From the NCBI RefSeq assembly GCF_003855395.1, contig NZ_CP034015.1, positions 3,234,001 through 3,298,000 on the forward strand: 64,000 nucleotides of DNA, written 5' to 3'. The translations under genes and the position numbers were made by a program. The stretch's first letter is position 1; each line of letters begins with the position of its first letter. The stretch is from Shewanella livingstonensis (lineage in GTDB: Bacteria; Pseudomonadota; Gammaproteobacteria; Enterobacterales; Shewanellaceae). The notes under the pieces are model-generated. The model was not told the origin of the DNA, searched no databases, and saw only the letters and a program-made list of their open reading frames with translations. Positions 29,871-38,638 of the stretch are shown here, piece after piece.

Positions 29871-30031
29871 CAGCAGTTATCCAGTTTAACTCTACCTAAC
29901 TGAAACTAGCCAACGACTTTCCTAATAACCCGCTCTTATAGCCGCGTAGCGAACTAGTAGAACGAAGTCCGCCCTAGCATCTAGGCTCTTATCGCACTCA
30001 CCCTTTTTAGCGTTTGTTACCCTTAAAAACC

Positions 30032-30096
30032 AAATTTCAGACGTAAAAAAGCCCCAACTAATGTTGAGGCTTCTTTACACCATTCTCTATTGCTAG
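30032..30096 (-). repeat. Duplicated tRNA-Leu terminator block, copy A
   Basis: A 65-bp block almost identical (2 differences) to 30472-30536. It includes the hairpin AAAAAAGCCCCAAC / GTTGAGGCTTCTTT at 30045-30076 and ends in TTGCTAG, where MITE copy 2 is inserted. It is the terminator that originally followed the now decayed tRNA copy. Confidence 0.8.
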
Positions 30097-30357
30097 GGCC
30101 TGTTGATCTTTGCTGGTTGAATTTTGTTCGAGTTAAAAACGTTTTAATCGAGGCGAATGGATTGATGCCTAGTCATCTAAGCAAAATGCATTCAACAAAG
30201 AGTAAAACGTTTTTAGCCGAACCCTTCGGGCAGCGTTTGTTGGCCATTTTTACTGTGTTATCGACTTTTTATGTAGAATAACTACACCTCAAAGTCTCTG
30301 CCTTGTACAAATGCCCAACAATTCGCTGCAAAAATAACCTTAAAAGATCAACAGGCC
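30097..30357 (-). mobile_element. MITE-like element, copy 2 (inverted relative to copy 1)
   Basis: The 261-bp element with the same 15-bp terminal inverted repeats, flanked by CTAG at 30093-30096 and 30358-30361. Its reverse complement matches copy 1 at all but 3 positions. It split a TTGCTAG sequence between a tRNA-Leu remnant and that remnant's terminator, which marks it as inserted after the tRNA duplication. Confidence 0.85.
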
Positions 30358-30379
30358 CTAGCGTCTCGCATATAAATAA

Positions 30380-30455
30380 TGGTACCCGAGGTCAGACTGC
30401 TCTTGATAACAACTACTGACGCGCTAATATTCAACAAGCACGAGGGATTTTATTT
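30380..30455 (-). pseudogene. Decayed tRNA-Leu copy
   Basis: The 3' end (19 bases starting TGGTACCCGAGG) matches the intact tRNA-Leu downstream with one change, and the anticodon-arm segment CGAGGGATTTTA recurs at 30441-30452. The spacing between them is 21 bases longer than in the real tRNA, and no 5' acceptor strand is visible, so it cannot fold as a tRNA. Confidence 0.65.
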
Positions 30456-30471
30456 TTCGATGTTATTGATT

Positions 30472-30536
30472 AAATTTCAGACGTAAAAAAGCCCCAACTA
30501 ATGTTGAGGCTTTTTTACACCACTCTCTATTGCTAG
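30472..30536 (-). terminator. tRNA-Leu terminator block, copy B
   Basis: The hairpin AAAAAAGCCCCAAC / GTTGAGGCTTTTTT (30485-30516) lies directly 3' of the intact tRNA-Leu on the minus strand and ends in a T-run in that direction. It is duplicated at 30032-30096. Confidence 0.85.
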
Positions 30537-30545
30537 AGATTATAA

Positions 30546-30631
30546 TGGTACCCGAGGCCAGACTTGAACTGGCACGCTTATTCAGCGAGGGATTTTAAAT
30601 CCCTTGTGTCTACCGATTCCACCACTCGGGC
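30546..30631 (-). tRNA. tRNA-Leu (anticodon UAA)
   Basis: Read on the minus strand it starts GCCCGAGTGG, has the D-loop GGTAGACAC, and has the anticodon arm GGGA-TTTAAAA-TCCC with UAA. A long variable arm, the T-loop GTTCAAGTC and an encoded CCA follow. At 86 nt with a type II variable loop it closely matches E. coli leuZ. A terminator follows. Confidence 0.95.
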
Positions 30632-30847
30632 AAACTGAGTGTGTTTTGATATAAAATATCAATTCACTTAATTCATTTCACGTAAGATAAACGCAGATGC
30701 TTTCGCGTCCCGCTTAACTTGGTGCACACTTTACTGATTTTTTTACACCAAGCAACAAAAACATTCATCACACCGAACTGAACGCTTCAAAAAACGTCAA
30801 TCCGATGTAATATTCAACAAAAAAAGCTGCTTAGCAAAAAAGGTTAA

Positions 30848-31177
30848 TTAGTTTGCTCTCACAGGAGTTAACCCTTTACTGCGGTTAGTAACTGCATCGT
30901 CAATCTCAAAACCTGCTTCACTCCACACTTGTGCTTCTTCAACATTAAACGCTTCTTTGGCCCAAATGGTCGCAGTGTCTAAAGTAAAGTTTGCTTTTAT
31001 CCAACCATCTGACTCCGCAGGTCCAAAGCCTCTTACACGCCAATTTTGCGCTTGAGTTGAATCAAAGCCAATGGCTTTCCATTGACTAATCTCACGCTCA
31101 GACATACCTTGCCAACTCGGTGCCGATGCACAAGCGACTAATAACGAGACCAATAAACCGACTAATAATTTTTTCAT
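30848..31177 (-). CDS. Small repeat-containing lipoprotein of unknown function
   Basis: A 109-residue protein with a lipobox Leu-Val-Ala-Cys (Cys at residue 16), so the mature part is an acylated envelope protein. It consists of three to four imperfect units of about 20 residues with the pattern Trp-x3-Gly/Ala-Phe followed by a short acidic stretch and Ala (WKAIGFDSTQA, WRVRGFGPAES, WIKANFTLDTA, WSEAGFEIDDA). I recognise no named family. It lies downstream of rluB on the same strand but beyond a terminator, so it is probably transcribed separately. Confidence 0.72.
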   Translation of the reverse strand: MKKLLVGLLVSLLVACASAPSWQGMSEREISQWKAIGFDSTQAQNWRVRGFGPAESDGWIKANFTLDTATIWAKEAFNVEEAQVWSEAGFEIDDAVTNRSKGLTPVRAN

Positions 31178-31322
31178 ACTTTCCTAATCATTAATATAAA
31201 TGCCGCGGCGCATAAATCGTCGAATAACAGCACAATAATCTATAAATTTTGAGAATCATATCTGAGAAAAAACTTTTGACAAGTAGGCGGGCCATAATTA
31301 ATTTTTATCGAAAAAAAATAAC

Positions 31323-31347
31323 AAAAAAGGCCGCATTCGCGACCTTC
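31323..31347 (-). terminator. Terminator downstream of rluB
   Basis: AAGGTCGC / GCGGCCTT (one G-T pair) around GAAT, followed on the minus strand by TTTTTTGTTATTTTTTT. It lies about 25 bases after the rluB stop. Confidence 0.85.
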
Positions 31348-31371
31348 TATAAATTAACCAAACACGAAATA

Positions 31372-32244
31372 TTAGCTACGCTGACGGGTTGGTTTACCGT
31401 GATTACCAACCACTTTATGCTTGTGAACTGCACGGCGAATTTTAGCACTTTTAACCTTAGAACGGGCAACACTGTGTTTATCCGTACCTAAAATTGAGCG
31501 GGTTTCAGCTTCTAAACCAGCAAGTTGACGTAAGTAATTAACTTGGTCAATTGGCAATTCAATCCAGCCACCACGAGGTAATGTTTTAGGTAATTCAACC
31601 TTGCCATAACGCACACGGATCAAGCGACTAACTTGTACTTCTTGCGATTCCCACAAACGACGTACTTCACGATTACGTCCTTCACGAAGAGTGACATGCC
31701 ACCACTGGTTTATGCCTTCGCCACCCGCAGCTTTAATAGTATCAAACTTTGCAGGACCATCTTCCAAAGTCACGCCAGTACGTAAACGTTGTACTGCAGC
31801 TTCTGGCACTTCGCCAAAGGTACGCACAGCATATTCACGCTCTACCTCATTTGACGGATGCATTAAACGGTTAGCTAATTCACCATCACAGGTAAATAAC
31901 AGTAACCCTGAAGTATTAATATCTAAGCGCCCTACCGCAACCCAGCGCGCATCACGCACTTTAGGTAAACGTTCAAACACGGTAGTACGGCCTTCTGGAT
32001 CTTTGCGCGAGCAAATTTCACCTTCAGGTTTATGGTATGCCAGTACACGACAAATAATATCGTCAGCTGATTTTAATGAAACAGCACGGCCATCAATACG
32101 TATCTTGGCATCAGCCTCAACACGATCACCTAAGCCAGAAATTTCACCGTCAACACTAACTCGGCCTGCAGCAATCCATGCCTCCATCTCACGACGGGAG
32201 CCATGGCCTGCACGGGCCAAGACTTTCTGCAATTTTTCACTCAT
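31372..32244 (-). CDS. rluB: 23S rRNA pseudouridine(2605) synthase RluB
   Basis: RluB makes pseudouridine 2605 of 23S rRNA. The 290-residue protein has an N-terminal S4 domain (about 3-48: [21 protein letters not shown]), and the RsuA-type catalytic core with the Asp in [15 protein letters not shown] near residue 108. The basic, low-complexity tail (about 250-290) is typical of RluB and distinguishes it from RluE. In relatives it often follows scpB; here an RND efflux locus lies between them. Confidence 0.93.
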   Translation of the reverse strand: MSEKLQKVLARAGHGSRREMEAWIAAGRVSVDGEISGLGDRVEADAKIRIDGRAVSLKSADDIICRVLAYHKPEGEICSRKDPEGRTTVFERLPKVRDARWVAVGRLDINTSGLLLFTCDGELANRLMHPSNEVEREYAVRTFGEVPEAAVQRLRTGVTLEDGPAKFDTIKAAGGEGINQWWHVTLREGRNREVRRLWESQEVQVSRLIRVRYGKVELPKTLPRGGWIELPIDQVNYLRQLAGLEAETRSILGTDKHSVARSKVKSAKIRRAVHKHKVVGNHGKPTRQRS

Positions 32245-32450
32245 TAGCGGGGACTCTTTAAAGAAATTTAATAAAAAACAAAAGGTTAATCACTTTTATT
32301 TTATTGTCTTTTTAGGATTGTACCCGCCAATGGCGCATACAATTAGAAAAGTGCGGCGATTATACGCTGAATGGGGCTTGTGAGCAAAAAATACCATTGT
32401 TAATCACCAAAACCATCATAGCGTTTACAGACCAAGTCATTAAATCACAC

Positions 32451-32486
32451 AAAAAAGGCAGCTGACGCGAAACCGTCAGCTGCCTT
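32451..32486 (-). terminator. Terminator downstream of the RND efflux operon
   Basis: AAGGCAGCTGACG / CGTCAGCTGCCTT is a perfect 13-bp stem with a six-base loop, followed on the minus strand by a T-run. It lies about 30 bases after the RND stop. Confidence 0.92.
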
Positions 32487-32516
32487 AGCAAACAACTCAA
32501 TATGATAATATAGAGG

Positions 32517-35500
32517 TTAACGTGTCACTTTAAGATTAAACACCAGGCTATACATTACTGGCAACACAACTAAGGTGAGTAGAGAAGCAAAGCCCAAACC
32601 AAAAATGATGGTGATGGCCATAGAACCAAAGAAAGCATCATTGATTAATGGGATCATGCCTAACATAGTAGTAATGGCCGCCATCATCACCGGGCGAACA
32701 CGACTCACACACGAATCAACCAGAGCAAATCCAGGTTCTTTACCTTCTTCAAGTTCAAGATTGATTTGATCGACCAACACGATACCATTTTTAATCACCA
32801 TCCCAGAGAGGCTCAACAAGCCAAGCAATGCCATAAAGCTAAACGGAGCATCGAATATCAACAAACCTGCTGATACGCCAATAACCGCCAATGGAACAGT
32901 GAACCAAATAACCAATGGTTGTCGCACTGAGTTAAATAAAAACACAGTAATTAAGAACATCGCTAAGTAGCCCATCGGAATTGAGCTAAATACCGCGGTT
33001 TGCGCTTCACCTGCTGATTCAAACTCGCCGCCCCACTCTAGGCGATAACCTGCAGGCAATTTAATATCCTCGACCTTGCTTTTCACTTTTTTATGCACCG
33101 AATCAGCTGTCTCGTCAGATCCCAATTTAGGATCTGCCAAAACCGCCAACATACGAATACGGTCACGACGCATAATTAAAGGGTTTTCCCATTCGGTACT
33201 GAATTCGCTAACCACTTGCGATGCCGGAACAAAGATATTGTTCTCTGTGCTCCATATTTGCATTTTCCACAAACTATCTGCTTGCAAACGTTCAGTTGCG
33301 GGAGCTCGAGCGACAATCGGTAAAAGATGGCTAGTTTCACGATATAAGCCAATTTGTTTACCACTAAAGTTAACCAGTAAAGCGTTATCTAAATCTTGCT
33401 TACTGATGCCAGTTTCACGCGCTTGCGCATTTTGTAGTTGCGGACGGATCACCGGGACTTGATTACGCCAATCGTGACGAACACCGTCCATTGTCGGCTC
33501 GTTTCTAAAAATTGTTTCTGCTTGTATTGCTAAACCACGTAAGACTTGCGGGTCTTCGCCATAAAAACGCGCTTCAATTTTGGCTGCTGGAGACGGACCA
33601 TTTTCCATATTTTTTAAGCGATATTGTGCTTGTGGGAAGTGACTATTTAACAACAGCTCAACTTGCGGCATATAGGCTTTAACGGCTGCGAGATCGCGCA
33701 TTTCTATTATAAGCTGGGCAAAAGCTGGGTAGCCTTTTTCAGGCTGATAAGGTAACACAAAACGTTGTGCACCCTGGCCGATAACAGAGCTTAAGTGCAC
33801 TAAGCCAGTGTCATTGAGCTCACTTTCTTGTAGAAGTTTCCTTTCTATTTCGCCAGTAAAACGTTCAGTAGCTTTAATGTCTGTCCCTTCTGGCATCCAC
33901 ACATCAACAAAAAATATTGGCGTATTTGATGCAGGGAAAAACACGTTCTTAATGTGACCAAAGCCTATCACTGCAGTGACTAGCATCGCCAACACTACTG
34001 ACAATGTCACTAAACGAAAGCGCAGTACAAAATACAGAAAACTGCGGTAAGTGGTAAATAACCAGCCTTTATAAGGATCAACCTGTTCAGCGTTCGGCGA
34101 GGACTCTTTGAATAACAAATTACAGAAAAAAGGCGTTAAGGTGATTGCTGTTATCCAACTAATAAATAAAGAGATCATCAATACTTGAAATAATGAACGA
34201 CAAAATTCCCCCGCCGCATTTTGAGACAAGCCAATCGGAGCAAAAGCAATAATGGCAATCACAGTGGCGCCTAACAATGGCCACTGAGTTTGCGATACCA
34301 CTTGCTTGGCAGCTTCAACACGGGTTTTACCCCGTTGCAAACCAATTAAAATGCCTTCGGTCACCACAATGGCGTTATCGACTAACATGCCTAAGGCAAT
34401 GATCAGCGCACCCAAAGAAATAAGCTGTAATTCAATGTCTAATACTTTCATCACAATGAAAGTACCCAGAATGGTTAGCAGCAGAATTAGGCCCATCAAT
34501 AATCCAGAACGAAGGCCCATAAACAATAATAATACTGCAATAACAATCGCAATCGACTCTAAAAGGTTAATCAAAAAACCTTGTACGGTAGCATCGACAG
34601 CAGAGCTTTGGTTATAAACCGTATCAAGGCTCATCCCTAACGGTCGTTGTGATTCAAGCTCAACTAAGCGTTCACTAACGCGTTGACCTACATCGACTAC
34701 GTTTACGCCGCCAGAAAACGCAATACCTAATGATAATGCCGCCTCACCTCTGTTGTGATAAAGCACATTTGGAGTATCGTCATAGTCTTTTTCAATATTG
34801 GCAATATCGCCAAGGTAAATAAGCTCAGTGCTACCGGGAGAGCTCACCACTAAACGAGACAACTCCTCTACCGAACTAAACTCACCAGTAGGATGCAAAC
34901 GGATACGATTGTCACCAATGACAATACTGCCAGCATTGGACACTACGTTTTGATTATTGACGAGTCCATAGATATAATTTTGATCTAAGCCTAACGCTGA
35001 CAATTTTTGTTGTGAAATTTCAATCACAACCTGCTCTGTCACATCGCCCACCACAGAGACTTTTTTTACCCCAGGAACAAGCACCAGCTCGCGGCGTAAA
35101 TAATCTGAATAGTTGCTCAGTTCTCGATTACTAAAATCGTTACCTGACAAGTTCAATAAAATACCGTACACATCACCAAAGTCATCAATCACTTGTGGCG
35201 TTGCGGTGCCAGGAGGTAAACGCCCAGTCGTATCGTTGACCTTACGACGAACCTCATCCCACACTTGCGGCAGACGATGCTTGTCATAACTGTCTTTAAT
35301 CTCTACCTGGATTTGCGATAATCCAGCGCTGTTAATCGAGGTAATATGTTTAATACCATCAAGCTGCTGTAAAGCGTCTTCAAGCGGCAAAGTCACTTCT
35401 TCTTCCACTTGTTCAGGCGACGCACCAGGATAAGCAGTTATCACCAACGCTTGTTTAATGGTAAATTCGGGGAATTCTAATTGCCCTAAGCCTGTAAAAG

Positions 35501-35582
35501 CCACACTGCCGCCAATAAGCAGTAAAAAGACAAACATCCAGCTAATGACTTTGTGATTAATGGAATATTCAGCAACATTCAT
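32517..35582 (-). CDS. RND efflux transporter permease (HAE-1/AcrB superfamily)
   Basis: A 1021-residue inner-membrane proton/drug antiporter subunit with the usual two halves, each with one plus five membrane helices and a large periplasmic porter and docking domain. The TM4 motif reads GMLVDNAIVV rather than GLLVDDAIVV of AcrB, so the Asp-Asp proton relay is Asp-Asn; I recall this from TriC/MexK-like branches. Substrate is unknown. The ATG at 35582 has GGAG 8 nt upstream and follows the adaptor stop by three bases. No outer-membrane channel gene is present, so it probably uses TolC from elsewhere. Confidence 0.9.
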   Translation of the reverse strand: MNVAEYSINHKVISWMFVFLLLIGGSVAFTGLGQLEFPEFTIKQALVITAYPGASPEQVEEEVTLPLEDALQQLDGIKHITSINSAGLSQIQVEIKDSYDKHRLPQVWDEVRRKVNDTTGRLPPGTATPQVIDDFGDVYGILLNLSGNDFSNRELSNYSDYLRRELVLVPGVKKVSVVGDVTEQVVIEISQQKLSALGLDQNYIYGLVNNQNVVSNAGSIVIGDNRIRLHPTGEFSSVEELSRLVVSSPGSTELIYLGDIANIEKDYDDTPNVLYHNRGEAALSLGIAFSGGVNVVDVGQRVSERLVELESQRPLGMSLDTVYNQSSAVDATVQGFLINLLESIAIVIAVLLLFMGLRSGLLMGLILLLTILGTFIVMKVLDIELQLISLGALIIALGMLVDNAIVVTEGILIGLQRGKTRVEAAKQVVSQTQWPLLGATVIAIIAFAPIGLSQNAAGEFCRSLFQVLMISLFISWITAITLTPFFCNLLFKESSPNAEQVDPYKGWLFTTYRSFLYFVLRFRLVTLSVVLAMLVTAVIGFGHIKNVFFPASNTPIFFVDVWMPEGTDIKATERFTGEIERKLLQESELNDTGLVHLSSVIGQGAQRFVLPYQPEKGYPAFAQLIIEMRDLAAVKAYMPQVELLLNSHFPQAQYRLKNMENGPSPAAKIEARFYGEDPQVLRGLAIQAETIFRNEPTMDGVRHDWRNQVPVIRPQLQNAQARETGISKQDLDNALLVNFSGKQIGLYRETSHLLPIVARAPATERLQADSLWKMQIWSTENNIFVPASQVVSEFSTEWENPLIMRRDRIRMLAVLADPKLGSDETADSVHKKVKSKVEDIKLPAGYRLEWGGEFESAGEAQTAVFSSIPMGYLAMFLITVFLFNSVRQPLVIWFTVPLAVIGVSAGLLIFDAPFSFMALLGLLSLSGMVIKNGIVLVDQINLELEEGKEPGFALVDSCVSRVRPVMMAAITTMLGMIPLINDAFFGSMAITIIFGLGFASLLTLVVLPVMYSLVFNLKVTR

Positions 35583-35585
35583 CAA

Positions 35586-36665
35586 CTACACTCCCCGTTG
35601 CCAGCGTAAAGGCTTCACTTTCATGCCTGCAGATAATTGCGACAATCCTGCGGCAACAATAACATCGCCTTTTTGCAAACCGCTCAACACTTCAACACCA
35701 TCAGTGCTCACCCGTCCAAGGATCACTGTTACCGGGCTAACATCTCCGCTATCTGGCTGATAACGCCATACGGTTACATCACCATTTTGGTCTTGCTTGT
35801 CTACGGCAGAAATAGGAACAATAGTCCTAAAACTCTGTTGCGAGTCATTAAGTGTTGCTAAAGTTAACTCGGCACTCATGCCTGGCAATAGCTGCACCTT
35901 ATCTGGTTGTGGTAATGAAAACACGACTTCATAAGCTTGTGTGCCCGGGGTTACTTGGGTTGAGTATTCTTTAAATTTAGCATCGAACGACATCCCCTCT
36001 ACTGCGCTAAAACGTACCTTTGCGGCTAAACCGTTGGCAATATCTTGAGTTAATATAGCTGCCATGGCTTCAGGCACTTGAATGATGACATCAAGCAGTT
36101 GATTATTTTGCAGAGTCATGACGCCTTGGTTTGCCTGAACAATTTGATGGTTATCCACTAAACGCTTTGCAATGGTGCCACTAAAAGGTGCTTCTAAACG
36201 GGTATAACTTACTTGATCATTCGCGGCGGCTAATGCTGCTTTAGCTGATTTAAGTTGAGCTTTACTGCTGTCAAATAACGCTTGTGAAATCAATTTACGG
36301 TCAAGTAGCGTTTGGTTACGGCTAAAATCGGCTAACAACAAATCATACTCAGCTTCACGGGTCATTAAATTATTATGCGCATCGCGATCGTCTAATTGAG
36401 CCAATAAAAAACCCTGTTTAACCTGCTGGCCTTCAACAAGATCAAGTCTGACAAGCTGACCTGAAATCCGAAATGATAATTCGGCACGACTATTGGCTTC
36501 CACTCGCGCAGGAAATTGGCGAACGGTATTACCTGATGACTGTGTCACTTCAAACAATTTTACCGGTCGCACAAGCACATCTTGCACGGCGCTTTCCACG
36601 GGCGTACAACCAGCTAAAAGAGTAGAAATAAGCAATGCCAATGGCAATGTTGAATAATATTTCAT
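35586..36665 (-). CDS. RND efflux periplasmic adaptor (membrane fusion protein)
   Basis: A 359-residue lipoprotein adaptor (lipobox Leu-Ala-Gly-Cys, Cys near residue 20) that bridges the RND pump and an outer-membrane channel. It has the biotinyl-lipoyl half motifs (VEANSRAELSFRISGQL, LVEGQQVKQGFLLAQLD), an alpha-helical hairpin at about 95-150, the second lipoyl half VSYTRLEAPFSGTIAKR, then beta-barrel and membrane-proximal domains. Start at ATG 36665 with AAGGA upstream; a TTG one codon earlier is possible. It is the first gene of the pump operon and is divergent from a LysR gene that probably regulates it. Confidence 0.9.
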   Translation of the reverse strand: MKYYSTLPLALLISTLLAGCTPVESAVQDVLVRPVKLFEVTQSSGNTVRQFPARVEANSRAELSFRISGQLVRLDLVEGQQVKQGFLLAQLDDRDAHNNLMTREAEYDLLLADFSRNQTLLDRKLISQALFDSSKAQLKSAKAALAAANDQVSYTRLEAPFSGTIAKRLVDNHQIVQANQGVMTLQNNQLLDVIIQVPEAMAAILTQDIANGLAAKVRFSAVEGMSFDAKFKEYSTQVTPGTQAYEVVFSLPQPDKVQLLPGMSAELTLATLNDSQQSFRTIVPISAVDKQDQNGDVTVWRYQPDSGDVSPVTVILGRVSTDGVEVLSGLQKGDVIVAAGLSQLSAGMKVKPLRWQRGV

Positions 36666-36856
36666 CAATTACGTTCCTTGGTAACAGAGATTTAAACAGG
36701 TGTGGTGACATCAATATTATCCTTTTCAGGAATAACAGTTAATTCACAATTATGCCGAACAATACGCTGAATTATAGTTGCAATAAATGGGTTTATTTGG
36801 GAACATCAATCCCATTATTTGAGTTTGACTTATCAACTATAATCAGAGCAAAAAAT

Positions 36857-37783
36857 ATGAAAACCGAAGACATTGCATTATTCCACCGTATTGTCGAAAC
36901 CGGCAGCATACTTGAAGCCGCTAACTTGTTGAATTTGCCTAAATCGACGGTCAGCAGACGCTTGCAATCGTTAGAAGAGTCATTAAATTTGAAGTTGTTT
37001 CATCGTCAAAGTCGCGCAATCACGCTTACGTCAGCGGGTAGTCATTTTTACGAAAAAACCTTGACGATGCTAGCAGATTTGGCGCAAACATTAGATCAAA
37101 TCACTGATAATAAAGCAGAACTCAATGGTCATCTGCGGATCTTAATTTTTCCAATCCCAGAAATGATGGATATTGTTAGTAAGATTTTTAATTTTATGGA
37201 CGCCAACCCAAAGTTATCGATTGAAATTATTAGCAGTACTGAGCCACTCGATATGGTCAGGCACAACATCGATATTGCATTTATGGTGCAAGAAACCTTT
37301 AGTGAAATAGATATGGTGGCCAAGCCTATTATTCGCGAGGAGTTGTATTTTGTTGCCAGTCCGCAATATCTCGCTAAAGCGGGCACGCCCCATTCGCCAG
37401 AGGAAATAGAACAGCATAATTCGATTTTATTTCGTTTCCCTAATGGTAAAACCTTTAGCGAAGTACCTTTGGCGAATGATGCTATGCAAGCGGTTAAGGG
37501 CAATTTATGCACCAATAGTATTCAATTAGCTTATGAAGCTACGCTTTCTGGTCGAGGTATCGGTTATTTGCCTTTGCGGATTTGTCAGGAGGATTTTAAG
37601 CAGGCCAAACTGGTGCGTTTATTTAATGAATTACCACCTTATATAGCCGTGGTATTTTTAGTCTACCCTTCAAGACGTTTTTTAAGTCTCGCTAGTCAAC
37701 GTTTTATCGACTATATGCTAGCTAATCTTCCCGAGAGCGGCAGTTATCAATCACCGTCGACACAAGTAAAAGTGTGGATCTGA
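36857..37783 (+). CDS. LysR family transcriptional regulator
   Basis: A 308-residue regulator with an N-terminal winged helix-turn-helix (KTEDIALFHRIVETGSILEA, then LPKSTVSRRLQSLEESLNLKLFHR), and a periplasmic-binding-like effector domain. The general type is the CrgA/AaeR-like group whose HTH reads STVSRR. I start at ATG 36857, because the LysR N-terminus begins there; an in-frame ATG at 36752 adds 35 residues not typical of the family. Divergent from the RND adaptor gene, it probably controls that operon from the shared 191-bp region (inference). Confidence 0.87.
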   Translation: MKTEDIALFHRIVETGSILEAANLLNLPKSTVSRRLQSLEESLNLKLFHRQSRAITLTSAGSHFYEKTLTMLADLAQTLDQITDNKAELNGHLRILIFPIPEMMDIVSKIFNFMDANPKLSIEIISSTEPLDMVRHNIDIAFMVQETFSEIDMVAKPIIREELYFVASPQYLAKAGTPHSPEEIEQHNSILFRFPNGKTFSEVPLANDAMQAVKGNLCTNSIQLAYEATLSGRGIGYLPLRICQEDFKQAKLVRLFNELPPYIAVVFLVYPSRRFLSLASQRFIDYMLANLPESGSYQSPSTQVKVWI

Positions 37784-37965
37784 TAAACAGCCTATCGGGA
37801 TGATAGAATCTTGTCTAAAAAGTTAATATCAGTCATAGTATATGGTAGGTATAAAAGATAAAAAAATAACCTAACCTTATCAGTATGGTATTGATAATTA
37901 GTGATATGAGTAAACAGTAGTATTGTCCATCTTGGTACTGTCGCTATCGATGTCATTGCTAATTG

Positions 37966-38616
37966 TTAATTGTTAACTGCAGCGTCTTGCTGATCGAGCT
38001 CGATGGTATTAGCTGGCTTGACTATCTCATCAAGCTTAAGCGGACTGTCCATACTTAACTGAGCTTTTTCAAATAATGCATGTAAAGAATCAGCATCAGT
38101 TAATGCCGGTAAATCGGCAAGTTTTGTTAAATTAAAATAATCCAGAAATGCAGGGGTGGTCGCATATAATGCTGGTTTACCAGGTACTTCCTTATGGCCA
38201 ACCACTTTAATCCACTGCCGATCCGCTAAGCTTTTTATAATATTGCTGCTAATTGCTACGCCTCTAATATATTCAATATCACCACGGGTAACGGGTTGCC
38301 GATAAGCAATAACAGCCAAGGTTTCAAGGGTCGCTCGTGAATACTTAGGGGATTTATCTTGCCACAGAGGTTGCAGGTAAGCACTGAGTATTTCCTGAGT
38401 TTGGAAGCGATAACCACTAGCCACTTTAACCAGTTGCACGCCACGCTCTTGATAATCTTGTTGTAATTCATCAAGCGTTTCCTGAATGCGCGTGCGCGAC
38501 ACACTAAAATCAGCTAACACCGTTTCTTTGATGGCTTTAACAGACAATGGTTTAGCTAAGACAAATAAACTGGCTTCAATAAGCTGTTTTAGCTGGATAG
38601 GATTAATTGGCTTCAT
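37966..38616 (-). CDS. scpB: Segregation and condensation protein ScpB
   Basis: ScpB is the kite subunit of the SMC-ScpAB condensin complex. The 216-residue protein has two winged-helix domains (about 5-85 and 90-165). The family signature SRATLETLAVIAYRQPVTRGDIEYIRG is split across residues 94-120 and GKPALYATTPAFLDYFNL follows. The acidic tail after residue 170 is variable. It follows scpA by 22 bases in the same operon. Shewanella relatives also carry MukBEF-independent ScpAB; no smc gene is in the window. Confidence 0.93.
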   Translation of the reverse strand: MKPINPIQLKQLIEASLFVLAKPLSVKAIKETVLADFSVSRTRIQETLDELQQDYQERGVQLVKVASGYRFQTQEILSAYLQPLWQDKSPKYSRATLETLAVIAYRQPVTRGDIEYIRGVAISSNIIKSLADRQWIKVVGHKEVPGKPALYATTPAFLDYFNLTKLADLPALTDADSLHALFEKAQLSMDSPLKLDEIVKPANTIELDQQDAAVNN

Positions 38617-38638
38617 GGATCTCTTCGAATATCGTTGA

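Noticed and set aside
30090..30281. 63-codon frame in MITE copy 2
   Set aside because: Lies entirely in the MITE and is paralleled by a similar frame in copy 1; no known product or ribosome binding site, so most likely chance.
31691..32383. Long antisense frame (230 codons) opposite rluB
   Set aside because: Produced by the codon bias of rluB on the other strand; low-complexity Ser/Arg/Pro content and no start signal.
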